Origin: Parelaphostrongylus tenuis
Lineage: Eukaryota > Nematoda > Chromadorea > Rhabditida > Metastrongylidae
Reading direction: 5' to 3'
Assembly (NCBI GenBank): GCA_019055375.1
Contig: JAHQIW010000962.1
Coordinates: 39,330 to 103,329, forward strand
Length of the DNA: 64,000 bases
Part shown: in pieces, positions 1 through 12,800 of the stretch
How positions within the stretch are numbered: the first letter of the stretch is position 1
Layout of the letters: the number at the start of each line of letters is the position of its first letter
Program-made: the position numbers and the translations under genes
Notes under the pieces: model-generated
What the model saw: only the letters and a program-made list of their open reading frames with translations
Database searches by the model: none
What the model was told of the DNA's origin: nothing

Positions 1-154
1 AGGCAAAATAAAATCTTTGAAGCTAGTTACAATAGTCATGAACACCTTCGCAAAGTTTTCATCATACTAAGTGATAAGTTTTCCCGAAGAAAAGTGTGCA
101 CTGCCAATCCTTTCCAGAGCAACCATATCAATTAATGCTATAAAAACCTAAAGG

Positions 155-450
155 ATAAAGCCCTAGGCGTTGATCAATCCATGAAAGATGCGCCTTGGCA
201 TTCTTCAATTCTTAACTTCGTTTGAAGTATTTGAATACGTACATGGCCCTTACAATGACTCACAGTGGCCTACAGTTGTATCAAGTCACTGCTGCTTATC
301 CTCCCAGACAAGTCTGAGACCAGGCCGGTACCAATCTATCGACCTCAGGTGGATGGATGGCTCGGTGGGCCATGGGCGCGAGATTGAATCATCGACCTTG
401 TGCGACGCAGAGTACCTCTGGGCACTGTGCCCACATGCTCTCCTAATTAA
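155..450 (-). repeat. tRNA-derived SINE, family A, copy 1
   Basis: In reverse complement this begins with a tRNA-like head (GTCGCACAAGGTCGA, then GATTCAATCTC as a box-B-like element). It continues through the family body (AAGCCATCC..., GGTACC/GGTATCA, CAGACTTGTCTG, AGGATAAGCAGCA, GAGTCATTGTAA) to a tail near GATTGATCAACGCC. The same body recurs at 2.9, 37.0, 40.5, 44.8, 45.4 and 60.8 kb. Confidence 0.7.
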
Positions 451-743
451 TCCTATACAACTATTAGATAGATACTAAACTTTTTTTGTGAAGTACCGAA
501 CATAGCACTATTTACTAGCAATCCTTCCACCGGTCATTTGTTCAGTCAAAGTGGTCGATACTAGGCATGATCTCTTTGAAACTGCTTTATGATGTTAGAC
601 AGAGTTAAAATCAGCACAACAATTTCTTAGTGATTGCGGTAGCGTGGGTGAAACCTATGACAGTGTCATTATTGACCTGACATCGTTTTGATCAACGAAC
701 ACAATGAATTTAATATAGATCAAATCATGTAACAAATACTTAC

Positions 744-845
744 GTCGTCTTCAACTTTCAACAGTCTCGTAACTCCTATTTTGATACAGAGTGTACAAGC
801 CACGAAGCTCAGCACTGACAAGCCCACATATAAAGGGCGAAAAGT
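744..845 (-). CDS. dpy-19: dpy-19 exon (last one inside the window)
   Basis: Reads [18 protein letters not shown]...RLLKVEDD and ends at a good donor (GAC|GTAAGT). It aligns with the DPY-19 segment just before the conserved acidic-Ala-His-Ile region. The frame is closed by a TAA at 848-846, two codons upstream of the arginine codon. The only strong acceptor-like AGs are beyond that stop (CTTAGCAG at 851-857) or inside the exon (TTGTCAG, about 815). So its 5' boundary, and the link to the exon at 1244, are unresolved; about 25 family residues between them are missing. The next exon would lie left of position 1. Confidence 0.75.
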
Positions 846-3800
846 TATCCTGCTAAGCGTGGCGTCAAAACTTACCAGAATCTATAAAGACTGCTTTCTT
901 TCTCTTTATGGATGTAAAAAATGCTGAAACTGTTCTACTAGAAAATTGATTATAGGGTGAGAGCTCAAGATATGAGCTAAATATAAAGTACGGAAACATG
1001 CCATCATGAGATCGTGTTGATATACAATAACCTGAGCCTTTTCTCGTTGAGAAGAGAGGGTTACGCATAATGTTTACAAAACTGTTTTTCAAAATAAATT
1101 GATATAAATTAGTCTACCGACACTTGCTAATCCAATATATGGAGATTCGCAAGAAACTGCGTAATCCACATGAGCGGTTTTGGGAAATTCATAAGTCACG
1201 AACCATTTCTTTTTTTTATTTTGAAAATTTTCAAGACGCTTACAAAAGCAGACAGGATGCTTGCAATGTATAGCGAAGTCAGCAACATCTCATTACCAAA
1301 TAGCATCACGAATGACAGAACGAATGCGGCCTGAACTAAATCATAAATAATAACGAAAATCAAAAACATGAATATGATCTGTTAATGCAGTTATAGGCCC
1401 AAACTCGCATCTGCAAGAAATGCTCTCCTCCACTTTTATTTTTGAATTATTTTTTCACACCTGACTTTTGCAAAGAGTTTTTTTTTTTGAAGTAAACAGC
1501 GCCTGATACGCAACTGGACATGAAGCTATCCAGAAAAAAGGCATAAGGTGATTATGTGTACGAAGAGATGTACGGAATTCTTCTTCGCATGAAATTTATG
1601 CGATACAGACTTATTACTAGGAATGAAAACGCACCAAGTGACCACTGAGAAGAGTGCACATTGTTTTGCGAGGTATAAAATCGAAGGTGAAGACGATATA
1701 AAAGGAGCTGATTTGGGTGAAGAAGGCGAACTGAGAGAACTGCCAAAACAACATCGCGAAACCGCCGAATATCGTCATCAGTAAAGCATAAATCGCTCCC
1801 GAAGAGTTTTTTCTAAAGCATTGAATCTATCCTAGTTGAATGTAATGCAGAGTTTAGAGAAGTAATGACAAATAGCATTGCACTAGATAGATTTTCAATC
1901 ACTATGCAATACACGTTCATCAATTCCAAAAATCCCATAATTTGACACATTTTAAACTATATTTTTTTCGTCATTATTGAGTGAAATGTTTTAGCAAATA
2001 GTTTGACACGTTTCGGATGGCGTGAACAGCAATAAAATCGAATATTTCTCTAGCATATTTAATAATAATTTTTCTTCCTCCTTCTTTTTCGGGAACTATA
2101 CAATAGAACGAATGTCTCAAAAACCCGGCGAGCCCCATCTTTCTCGGGCTCTGCAGAAGGTGTAGAGTGAAAAAGGCGCATTCAGACATAGTGCTCTAAT
2201 CTAACGGAAAAACGCACCGTTTGAGGCGCATTAACGATGAGGTTGATCTACCTAGTGTAAGCACTCCAAGGTTCATAAGTTGCTTTGGGTGCCTTCTATA
2301 ATGCAAAGGCTGTCGCGCAAAAAATAACTCCCACTTATTCCTCCTTTCTAGGAAATGAGAAACACCCAAACGCAGTTGATTTCTATTCCAAAACTCAGCT
2401 TCACGTCAGATAGGCCGCGACTATGAACTAACGCGTTTTTACATTTTTTCCTCGAGATCACATTAGCTACTTACGTTCTACTAAGGACTTGGTCCTTCTC
2501 GTTTTCCAGTCTTATTCAATCGTTACCGTAGGTCACACAAACATACAACCATGTGGAATTGTCAAAAAAAGGAACCAACTTCAAGATGTAGGTGACGACG
2601 GTGATCTGGGCGATAATCATCGGAAAGGCGAAAGATTCGCGAAGCGGCGGTGTCCACTGCACGCGGGTAGCCTCACCGTGGTTGAAAGCAAATGCCAGAA
2701 CTGAGATGGCACCTCCTAGCAGACTATCGCTAAATTTTGATGGTCGATATTTTTTTTAGAGGATGTGGGAGTATAACGTTTGTATATGTTTATACGCAAA
2801 TTCTTGCGGTATTTCTGAAGATTCTCAAACAAAATTCGGAATTTAGCTCAAACAACGTAGAACAAATCAACCCTCTCAGTCTCATTCAGTAATCTTAAGT
2901 ATTCATTTAGAGTTTTTCGAGCATTAATCCCGGATTCAGCACGTGTCACGTAGTCGTTGAACGGTGCTCTGCGACACCAATGACCGATCAATCGATGGTA
3001 GATGAATTGATCCTGCATTCAAGGCTCACCAAGCCTTCCACCTCTCCAGAGTCGGTGAATTGATACCAAAATTGTCTAAGAGGATCGGAGCACTGACTTG
3101 ATACATTCTTAGGCCACCGTGAGTCATTGCAAAGACGAGATTCCGTTCACTCACCTTGAACGAAGCTGAAAATTAAAGACGAATGCATGATCTATCCCTC
3201 AGGGATTGACTAACGCCAAAACTTCATTCCTTTTCAATGTCGGATTTGTAATTCTGGTATTTTGTATGTGGTTTAGCTAGTTCTCAAAAGTAGAAATGTT
3301 TGTGTCGAATACATCTGTTTTTTCTTCCGCAAAAATGCGCGGATACCAGCGATTTTTATTTCAATGAACTCAGTCGAGAGGGTGGTTATTACTTGCTGAC
3401 GTGCCGCTTTTCTTTTCGGTCTTGCTTCTCTTTAGAAGCAAAACTTGCTCACTGCAATATCACTTTCGGTGGTACAGTGCAGCGAAGCTTCCCATGGACA
3501 TGTATGAGGCCTGTATTTTACATGCTATCGAATCACTACAAAATGTCTGATGAGCTCGGCAAAAAAGCCATTAAATAGCGTGTCCATGTAAAATTTTGCA
3601 CACCGCTCGAAACGAGCAGATTCGTGTGTTGCCAAAAGGGTGCACACCGTTTCAAAGGAATAATGGAATATTGTGGGTTATGACTTGTCACTTCAAAATT
3701 TCATCTTTGAATCTGTGACAATCTCCCAAATACCTGGCAACGAAGAGCGAGGACATCATCCTCATTTACCTTTTTTTTTCTATTTCATATATAGTCTTTA

Positions 3801-6800
3801 AGAATATGGAAGTATTTTTGCTGTCTTTCCGAGTTTGTTGCGTTACATCTCGTTTGTGGCTTATGTGCGTTTCGGCAATAGCGCCATCACCAGAGTTTTT
3901 CTCAGCCACTAGCTCCCATCTTAGAGTGTATCATCGACTGACTTACATTGACAGTATTGACGAGAGCATACTGTTCTTCTTCGCTCATTCGTATGGTAAT
4001 ACGCGAGTGGCTGAGAGAAGGCTTTGATGATGAGATTCCACAAAACGCGCCTAGGTCACAAACGATATGTAACGGAACAACCTTCGGAAAAACGGCTAAA
4101 AACATTCTTTTAAACCGCATATGTATCTTTCAATCGAGGCTTTCAAGGGACAGTCGATTAAAGAAGGCATTTTTTCCGGTTGTGGGAGATCAAAAGCTAT
4201 GAAAGAAATAAGCTCTTACCTGACCAAAAGACCTAGCAGGAACAACCATCCAGCCGTTGTGCCTGCCAATGCGAACACATGTTTTATATAGAAATAGTGC
4301 GAGTTGCCGATGCCTAAAGTGGAAGATCATTATGAAAAGATCAGTTTTTTATTCTGATTATGGGGGAATAAATGAACAACCGATCGCATTCGCTGGAGCG
4401 AACTGTTCACAGGAGTGTTAATAATTATTCGTAAACTGAGACTTGACGCTACAGCCTCACGTCGCCGGCTTTTCAAAACACCCTTTTAAAACGATGTAGC
4501 ATCTAAAAAAATCATGCCTCATACTCATCGTGTGCCTTCATTTCTATACGCAAATTATTCGCTGGAAGCACGAAGGTATATTAGCGTGTAGAGAATTTTC
4601 GGTATTTTTACCTTAGCTGAGCGCAAGTTGGACCCATTGTAAAAAACGTAGTTTTTGATATTTTTCAGTGTTCAAATAGTCGTTTGATAGCACAAATCAA
4701 AAAAATTTGAATGGCTTATCTCTCCTCCAAAAAGCCTTCTCATTGCGCTGAAAGAGCAGGAATAAAATCTTGTTTCTCATTAGAAGATTTCTCGCATGCC
4801 AAAGTTTTTCCTTCTAAGTTTTATTGCCCAGTCGATAGACCAAATCTTGAGGATTCCAATGATTTATTTGGTTTTTATAATGGACCTGGTATTACGCTGT
4901 AACAGCCAAAAGAAGATTGGGTTTCGCAAAAAATGAATCGCTTCAACCAATCTCTCTTCCCTTCGATCCATTGGGAAAAGCATATTTTTGATCGTTTCTG
5001 ATGTTTAAAGGATTAATCGATAGCTTGAATCAAAGAAATTTAAAAGGTGTACTTTTCTTTCAAAAATATTTTGTTATTACGCGGAAAGAGCAAGAATAAT
5101 ATCTTGCTCCTCATTCAAAGATCTTTCGCTGATCAGAGCCCCTCTCATATAGTTTCAAAAACCAAACGATATGTTAAATCTCAAAGATCCCATTATAGTT
5201 TTTGGTTTCTTTAACGGGCTTCTTAGTGCTTCATACCAACCAGAAGAAAAATGTGCTTCGCACTTAATGCTTTTTTTCCAATTTCGCGTTAATTACTGGT
5301 ACTCCAGGGGAAAATTTTTGGTTAGCGAGAAATCGTTGAATGAGAAACAAAATATTATTCTTGCTCTTTCAGCGCATAACAAAGTTTTTTTGAAATTGAA
5401 GTATACTATTCAAATTCTTTTGATTTAAGCTATCGATTGATTATTCTAACATTAGAAACGATAAAAAAATATGCTTTTCTTAATGGATCGAAGTGAAGAG
5501 AGGATGGTTGACGGGTTCAATTCTGCGAAAGCCAATCTTCTTTTGCCTGTCACAGCGTAAATTCCACGTCCATCATGAGAGCCAAATAAATCACGAGAAT
5601 TGTTAAGATTTGCTATCGATTGATTAATGAAACTTGGAAGAGAAAGCTTTGGTTAGCGAGGAATACAATAAGAAACAAAATACTATTTTTGCTCTTTCAG
5701 CGCAACGACAAGGCCTTTTTAAAGATGGACTACATCGTTCAAATTCTTTTAATTTATGCCATTGAATGGTAGTTTAATCGTCAAAAACAAGCGCAAAGTG
5801 ACTTTTTTGAAGGATCGAAGTTGCGTCCAGCTGACGGAAAAGTACCGAACTTTTCGTAGCATCAGATTTATACGTTTCTATTTGAAATTTTTACTAATGC
5901 GGTAAAGAATCCCCACTTCAAAAACAATATTTCAAACGCAACCGATTGCCCCGCCTCGCCCTGCCTCTGCTTTGTCCTCTTGACCCAGTGGATTGGCCGA
6001 TAAACAAGGTCCCCGAAAATGTAAAACTCGATTGATTTTTCCTGCTAAACGGTATTTCCAGGATATAAGCACAGCGTTGGAATCATCGGGACTTACTATA
6101 TCGAATTATTACTAAAAGTTTTAAGAAATAGCTTTGTCCGGTGAAGTTTAAAGGACAAATATTTTCTTTCTACTACAACGCTATCAAGAAAGCTTTTCCA
6201 AAGAGAAAACGCAATTTTGAGTTCTCCGAAACTTGTGCTATCGAATAGATACTAATACTCTAAGGAAGGAGTTTCGTTCAGCGAAATATAAGCGGGATAA
6301 AAATACACCTGATTCTGTAAAACATAAAATTATGTTAGACTTTACAGCGTTATAAAAGGGTGTTCTAGAGAAATCGACCACGTGGTGCTTTGGTAAGGGA
6401 TTCAAGCTTTTGAATGACTAGTAACATTCCTATGAAAAGCTCCTACTGAGCGAATGAGATCATTTCGTCTTTTTAAAGCATTCGATCAACTCTTGATCAA
6501 CTCGCTGCTAGTTGAATCACTATTTGGGTATTGCCTGCCCGTTTTAGTATTATCATTCTATCTGGCAATCTCGAAACCAAGTTCCTGTTCATTTTCATAT
6601 ATTCATTTTTCACGTAATTCTTATTCTCTTCTTCTTCACTTTCTTTTTCACTTCTTTTTAGTTCGTATAATTGCTAACTTTCAATTTATTGGTATTAGGA
6701 AATCATCAACCTATTTGTCACATATACCAACGCTATTTGAGGACAGATATGTCTGCTTACCATTCATTGTCCTTCCAGATCGATTATGAGAGAAGAAAGA

Positions 6801-9800
6801 AAGCAGTCTCTAATTTTGATTGTTTACATAGACCTCGCCCAAACACAGTAATATTCTGGAAGTATGATAACATGTTTTGAGTATTTTATGAGATCTGATG
6901 TAGCATTATACAGTACTAGACATCTGTTTTGTCTTTACAGGCTCATCAGTAGCACGTATAGCAAGTAGAATGAAGCGCCATTAACGCTCGACTGTGGTCA
7001 CTGTAATGTCGGGGGAATTTGTCACTCGACAGGCGGTGGTATCAGTAATTCAGCCTCAATTCCTTTATAAATAGCGGTGAATTCCCCTGCAAGGGATCGA
7101 CTGAACTGAAAGGCACAGCGCAACTAATGAAACTGCAAAGGCGAAACAGCTGTCTAGTACTGCATAAGTGCCACACCAGACCTCATAAAATGCTTGAAAC
7201 ATGCTATCATATTATCAAAAAGTAGTCTTATTTGTATGACTGCTTCTTGAGAGCCTACGTCCGACACCAAATTAGAAGATAGTGTCACTGAAATACACAT
7301 AATAACTAAATACTACAGAAGTTCGCCTTTCCTATGAAACGATCAGAGACTATGAAATCCGCGACTTCCACGTTCTCTCATAGGATACGACAATGTGTTA
7401 TTTGGTTTTCTCAAATTCTCCAACGCTTGGGAAAAAATTGAAATAGATCTCGATTTTTCACACGTCTAATTTTCTGCGGCAGTACTATGAGACCATGCAA
7501 AGCTCCTCACGGCATTTTGCAAGCATTATAAACATATTCTGAAAAGTTTTTTCACTCTGTTGACTGTGAGGACAACTTTTCACAGACCACACCTTTTGTG
7601 ATACCTATGTTTGAAAAGATATCACGTGAAAAATACAGAAAAATACAGCGAAATTCTCTTCTGAAAGAGTTAACGGTTAGGGAAAACATGCATTGTAGTC
7701 AATGCATGCTGTCCACGCTGAGCAATCAGATGTATTGAATGACCATTAAATCTCAGAGGAATGTTAGTCTTATGAACAATTAATTGTCTCTCTGGACGTT
7801 GAAATCACAAAGCGATTTGAATAGAAATCACCAACCCTCACAGCTTTCCACGGGGGGTAAATCACCTCTGTTAACCGTCCAGCATCGTTCAAGCTTCCAG
7901 CCAAGCGCATTTGTGACGTGCTTGAATTGCCGATATGCAAACGAGAGTAAAACCTGTTAATAGAAGTTATGGTTTTCAAAATGCTTCAGATGAGCTCTTA
8001 ACGTCAGCAGCTCGTCATTTTAATCAAGCCGTTCGAGACGGTCATAGAAACCTTTCTGCGTAGCGCGAATTGCAAAGCGACGCGCGATTTTGTAATTTAC
8101 TTAGAGTTTCTTCTCCATTTTGAGAAAATTTTGGGATTTTCGCTTCATTTTGTTACATCGCAATTCACTCTGCACGCTTAGTAGCTTCTGGAGCATGTGT
8201 AGCTTTTATGTGTGAAGAAAAACACTAATTTATCACGTAGTCACACGGCTTTCGCTAATCTGTGACTGTATAAGTTGTACCAATGAATATTAAGACGTAA
8301 TCCTTAGGCTTTGATATTTTTCATCAAACACAATACTTGAAAGTCATCACAGAGATTGAAATTAGAAAGTGTACTTTAGAAGTTGAAACCTATATGGAAC
8401 ATCTCCAGGTATTCTCAAAAGTTTTGGCATTAGAGCAATAAACACCAAATTTGATGACCAGAAGTAATTGAATGTGCTTAACAACAGTATTGAAAATATG
8501 TGTCTCCGTCCCCGAACACACTTCTGCCATCTCTCAGGCAACAAATCAGCACCGCGCCCGTAGAACTTGTCATACTTGAAATCAAAGAAGCTTGTCGGTC
8601 CTTGAAGCAAGAGATTGATGTTTTGGAACTTCATCTTGCTCAGGAAGTGCTCCACCTATTGGAAGAAGTGATAATCAGACGACAACAAGCCAGAACTGTA
8701 CGGGCGGACATCCAGTGGTGAGTATAGCGTTTGGCGCGATTAGACAATGATGACCATGACCAGAAATGGAGCGCGAAAATGACGATGAAGCAGTTTTTGA
8801 GCTATGTTTTTGCACTTCACAAGTTCAATTATTTCTGGTTAACAATTTTTAGTGTTGGGTGCTTATTGTTATAGTGCTAAAACTTATAAGGACATCTAAT
8901 ACTTTACTATGAACATTGTTTGGCTTTGCAACCTTTGCCATTGGGCGTACCAATTGATTATGCGCGCTCTACGTATTATATTTTTTGATTGCACCCATAC
9001 CAACGCCCCTACCTCCCTCAACTTTCATCCTCCCAAAATAACTCTAATCTGACCACGTGTAGTTGTGGAAAATTATCAGAGAACCACAGATCTAATTCGC
9101 TTAACTGCTTCTCATGGATATCCTCTTCCTTTTTATCGCTTAGATACATAGACTTTGTTAATTTCTACCGATTATTTATAGTTCACAAATACTAAGAGGA
9201 GTTGAATACGTTCACTTATGGAAGAACTTTGTGTAAAAAGCCACAAGCTTTTTTAAGAAAACCAGTAAGCTCTGTGTTTTCTCCTTTATTCACTATTCTC
9301 ATTTATTTACTTTCTGCGATTATACGACCTAGACATGGTCATTTGAGCGAATCGAATTAAATTAACTTTCCCAAGCCCAGAAAATGTTGAACTGCACTGT
9401 GCCCAGTCATATAAATAGTACACTAACGAATAACTGGTGATTGGTTAAAAAGGTACCGTTGCCCAGATTCTGCGCTACTCCTTGACGAGGACGAGAGGTG
9501 TACAGAGTTATGTACGTCTACGGTACAAGAATCGATTTGACTTTTAACAACTGTACTTGAACAGCGTTTAGAAATTGTTACACAGCAAACATATCTATAG
9601 CCACTGGACAAATGATGAGTAGGAAAAAGAAACGGTCTGACTGGCGCAAGACGAGCGACAAGAATGCGCAGAAGAGTTTAAAATAATTTTATTCTCAATG
9701 TCCTCTTGCTATTGAAAAATGCGGAGTGTCAGGATGCATGAGCGTCCTTGCAATAATATCTTTCAATCGATTATCCTGAGACCTCGCTTATAAGTTTGAT

Positions 9801-12800
9801 ATAGTGTGATAGAATGTTTTGAGACTTTTAATAAGTTAGAATTGTGTTGTCATCTCAACGATGTGACATTCGCTTTGAAAAGTATAGATTTTTAGGCTAA
9901 CTGGGCGTCCTTTTTGCTAAAAATAGCTTGTAGAAGTCCCTTCAGTAATGATCCATCTTTACATAGTAGTGAAGTTTTCTCTGACCTAATTCGATTATAC
10001 AACTGCTAGCAAAGCCACTCTGTGAAGTTCAAACAAAGAGCGAATCACGCAAAGAGAAAACATTACCATATTATCGCAAATAAAATATATTACAAAAGTA
10101 ATTTCTGAAAAAACAAGCTTGGTATTTAAAACAGCATCTCTCAAGTTACTAAGTGACTACGAAACATGGGTAAAGTAAGGAAGAAATAATCATTAACAGT
10201 TAGAAATAAGCTCCTTTTAGCAAGGATATATTATTCCCACAGAAACATTCAGATTTTTCTGAACATCCACACACTCCAGCCGAGCAAGCAAAGCAAGCTA
10301 AGTGTGTAACATAACTTTTTTTTCATTTATCAACCACAACAAAATAAGGGCTTTTGGAAATTTAGCATATTATCGAAGTCATCAGGATTTCAACATTCGG
10401 ATCATTTTAGATTGTTTAGGAGAAAAATTTGTCCACTGAGAAAGGTCTTCAAGCAATTATGTAACAGCACAAAACTACGAACGGGTTCACCCTTTGAGGA
10501 CTGCACCTGAAATCGTCGCGTGCAGCGCTACTCGCAGGCGGCCCTCGACTTTCGTAGTTTCATCAGAGCTCCTTTTTCCGTTTTAGGAAAATTTCCAAGC
10601 CACTTTAATCGTTTTATGCTCCAAGGTTTCCCATATATGCTCCTATGTTTTTATGCTTATAAAACTTTTACGCGTGAAGAAGAAGTGCTTGTCCTCCACG
10701 AAACTATACTGTTCTTGGAACTGCGGCTTGTAAGGAAACATGAGCGTCCATTTTTACTAGAAGTTCCTAGGCAAAAGTCTCCTTGTTTGAATTCCATCTT
10801 TTTGTGACGATAAAGAGCCCTAAAAGTCAAACTTTTCGAAAATGATTACCAGTATGTCTCCATAGATATCAAGCCAGGGATAGATGGTTCCAGAGGAAAA
10901 ACGTATCCTTCTTTCATTGCTGCAGCGCGCTAAGGGCGCTTTTCCAAAAACCAAACCACTATTTGGCCGGAATATCAAATTGAAAACTAGTACTTCGAAT
11001 ACTAATTCCATCATTTTGGCTCAAAAATCATCGATTTCTGTGACGGCTTCATTTTGCTTTCTATTGCCTATTTCTAACGATTTGGTAGAAATTTCCACTA
11101 CTCCTTCTGAGTTCAAAAAATACAATAAATTACTACAACTGGCAGTATTGCTCTTTTTATGTTATTTACTTCATGTTACAGAAACTGCATGCGGTCATAA
11201 GTCCTTCTATTAGACGACATCTCATGGCCTCCTAGTCAAAACAACACTTGTACCCAAAAAGTTTGACCTCAGAAATGGTAATGTATGGGGCGATCCACAT
11301 TGGAAAGGCGGATTCCGCGCACCTCTGGATAGAGATTGAATCTCTTCAGGGTGTTGATGGTGTGTCCGTACTCGGTCAGATTGTCGTTGGTGATCTGCTG
11401 CAAACCGGCATAGTACGACTCGGCATTGATGATCGTCTTGTAGTAAGAGAAGTACAGACCCTGTAAACGCCTCTAATCACTTCACTGATTATCATTACTC
11501 TTTCTTTTCCTTTAGATTCACACAAGCTTTCTATTGATGCGTTAATAAATATTCGTCATCCAACGGTATTTCTCCTAATATTTCTCGCCATAATCCTTAT
11601 CAAGTTACTTTGTTCACTAACATGGTATCCGTAAAATATATGCTACAATCATGCTCTTTCTTATCAAGTCTGGTTTTCGATAATAATATGTAATCATTGA
11701 ACTATCTCAAGTCAAAAAACTAGCGTTCGGTGACACCAAGTTTTCGTAACATAAATACACATATTTTCAACATTTTAAGACAATGTAGTGAAATGTCAAC
11801 AATGAAGGTAGACGCTGCTTCCTTGATAATCTAATTTGCTTGATATGAAAACACCTGAAGGACAATAAAAAATGAATATCTTCTATTATTAATAATCTTG
11901 ATCAAAGTCTTTGGTTGTTACCGTTTTTTTTATTACGTCAATTTTATCATGACAATTATCTGCAAAGCTTAACCCTTTCGAGACCTCACTAAAAATAGTC
12001 GCACACAGTCCGATTCGCAGCCGACGCGCGACTATCGTCATTCAGTTGGGGTGTTTTCACCGTTGAAATATTACGAGGTTTCTTGTAATGCTTTAATATT
12101 TCACAATTTTCTATACACGTCCGCATGCTTTTGGTGCAAATACATCTCTTATTTGTGGTTAGAAAGTTCCCTCTTTCTACACAATTATACTATTGTTGGC
12201 AACCTGTCAATAGTTATAAGTGTACAGAAAATATTATGACATAAACCTATTAGTGTAATTTTTTTCAGTTATATACGTTACGCAAAAGTTATGACAGGAA
12301 GTGGAAATTAGAAGACATTGAATAATTCTTCAAAAATGATGTTGCACAATGCATGCGAAGCCAGGTCATCGATAACAAAACTAAAAAGCCGTTTCGAGAC
12401 CAAGCCTTTTTCGACGAAAAAAGCCTTTCCCCCAACCTTTGATAGTCATTCGATAGCTCAAATTTCGGCAATTGCGCCAGTTTACACTTGAATTTCGAAA
12501 AAGCTTTCTAGGGCCTGTAAAACAAAATAAAATATGCTTCACAATCGGTTTTCTTTGCTCGCACGGCTTGGGTCTGCAGATAGATTTCCATTCAGAGAAA
12601 CTATTTGATAGCTTAAATCGTAATATTCCTGCAATTAATTTTTCTCTCACGAAAATGTTTTTTAGGGTGTTGTAAGAGCATATAGAAAATTACGTTTCAC
12701 CCTCAGAAATTTTTTTCTTATATAGGAAATAATATGCATCGAAAGCGCATGAGCATGTAGAGGTAATACTGTTGTGCCAGAGTATCAGAACAGATTCGAA

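Noticed and set aside
1020..1100. Missing dpy-19 exon ([16 protein letters not shown] after AAAAACAG)
   Set aside because: Its phase does not fit the exon at 1244-1335 and the residues do not match the family segment expected.
2489..2704. 71-codon plus-strand frame
   Set aside because: Shadow of the dpy-19 exon at 2580-2729.
6454..6789. 111-codon plus-strand frame
   Set aside because: Low-complexity Ser/Phe/Tyr content, no splice or start context, in AT-rich intron opposite dpy-19; chance-level length.
10884..11213. 109-codon plus-strand frame
   Set aside because: Antisense in a dpy-19 intron, no motif, no plausible start or splice sites.
11248..11466. 72-codon plus-strand frame
   Set aside because: Shadow of the dpy-19 exon at 11323-11460 on the other strand.
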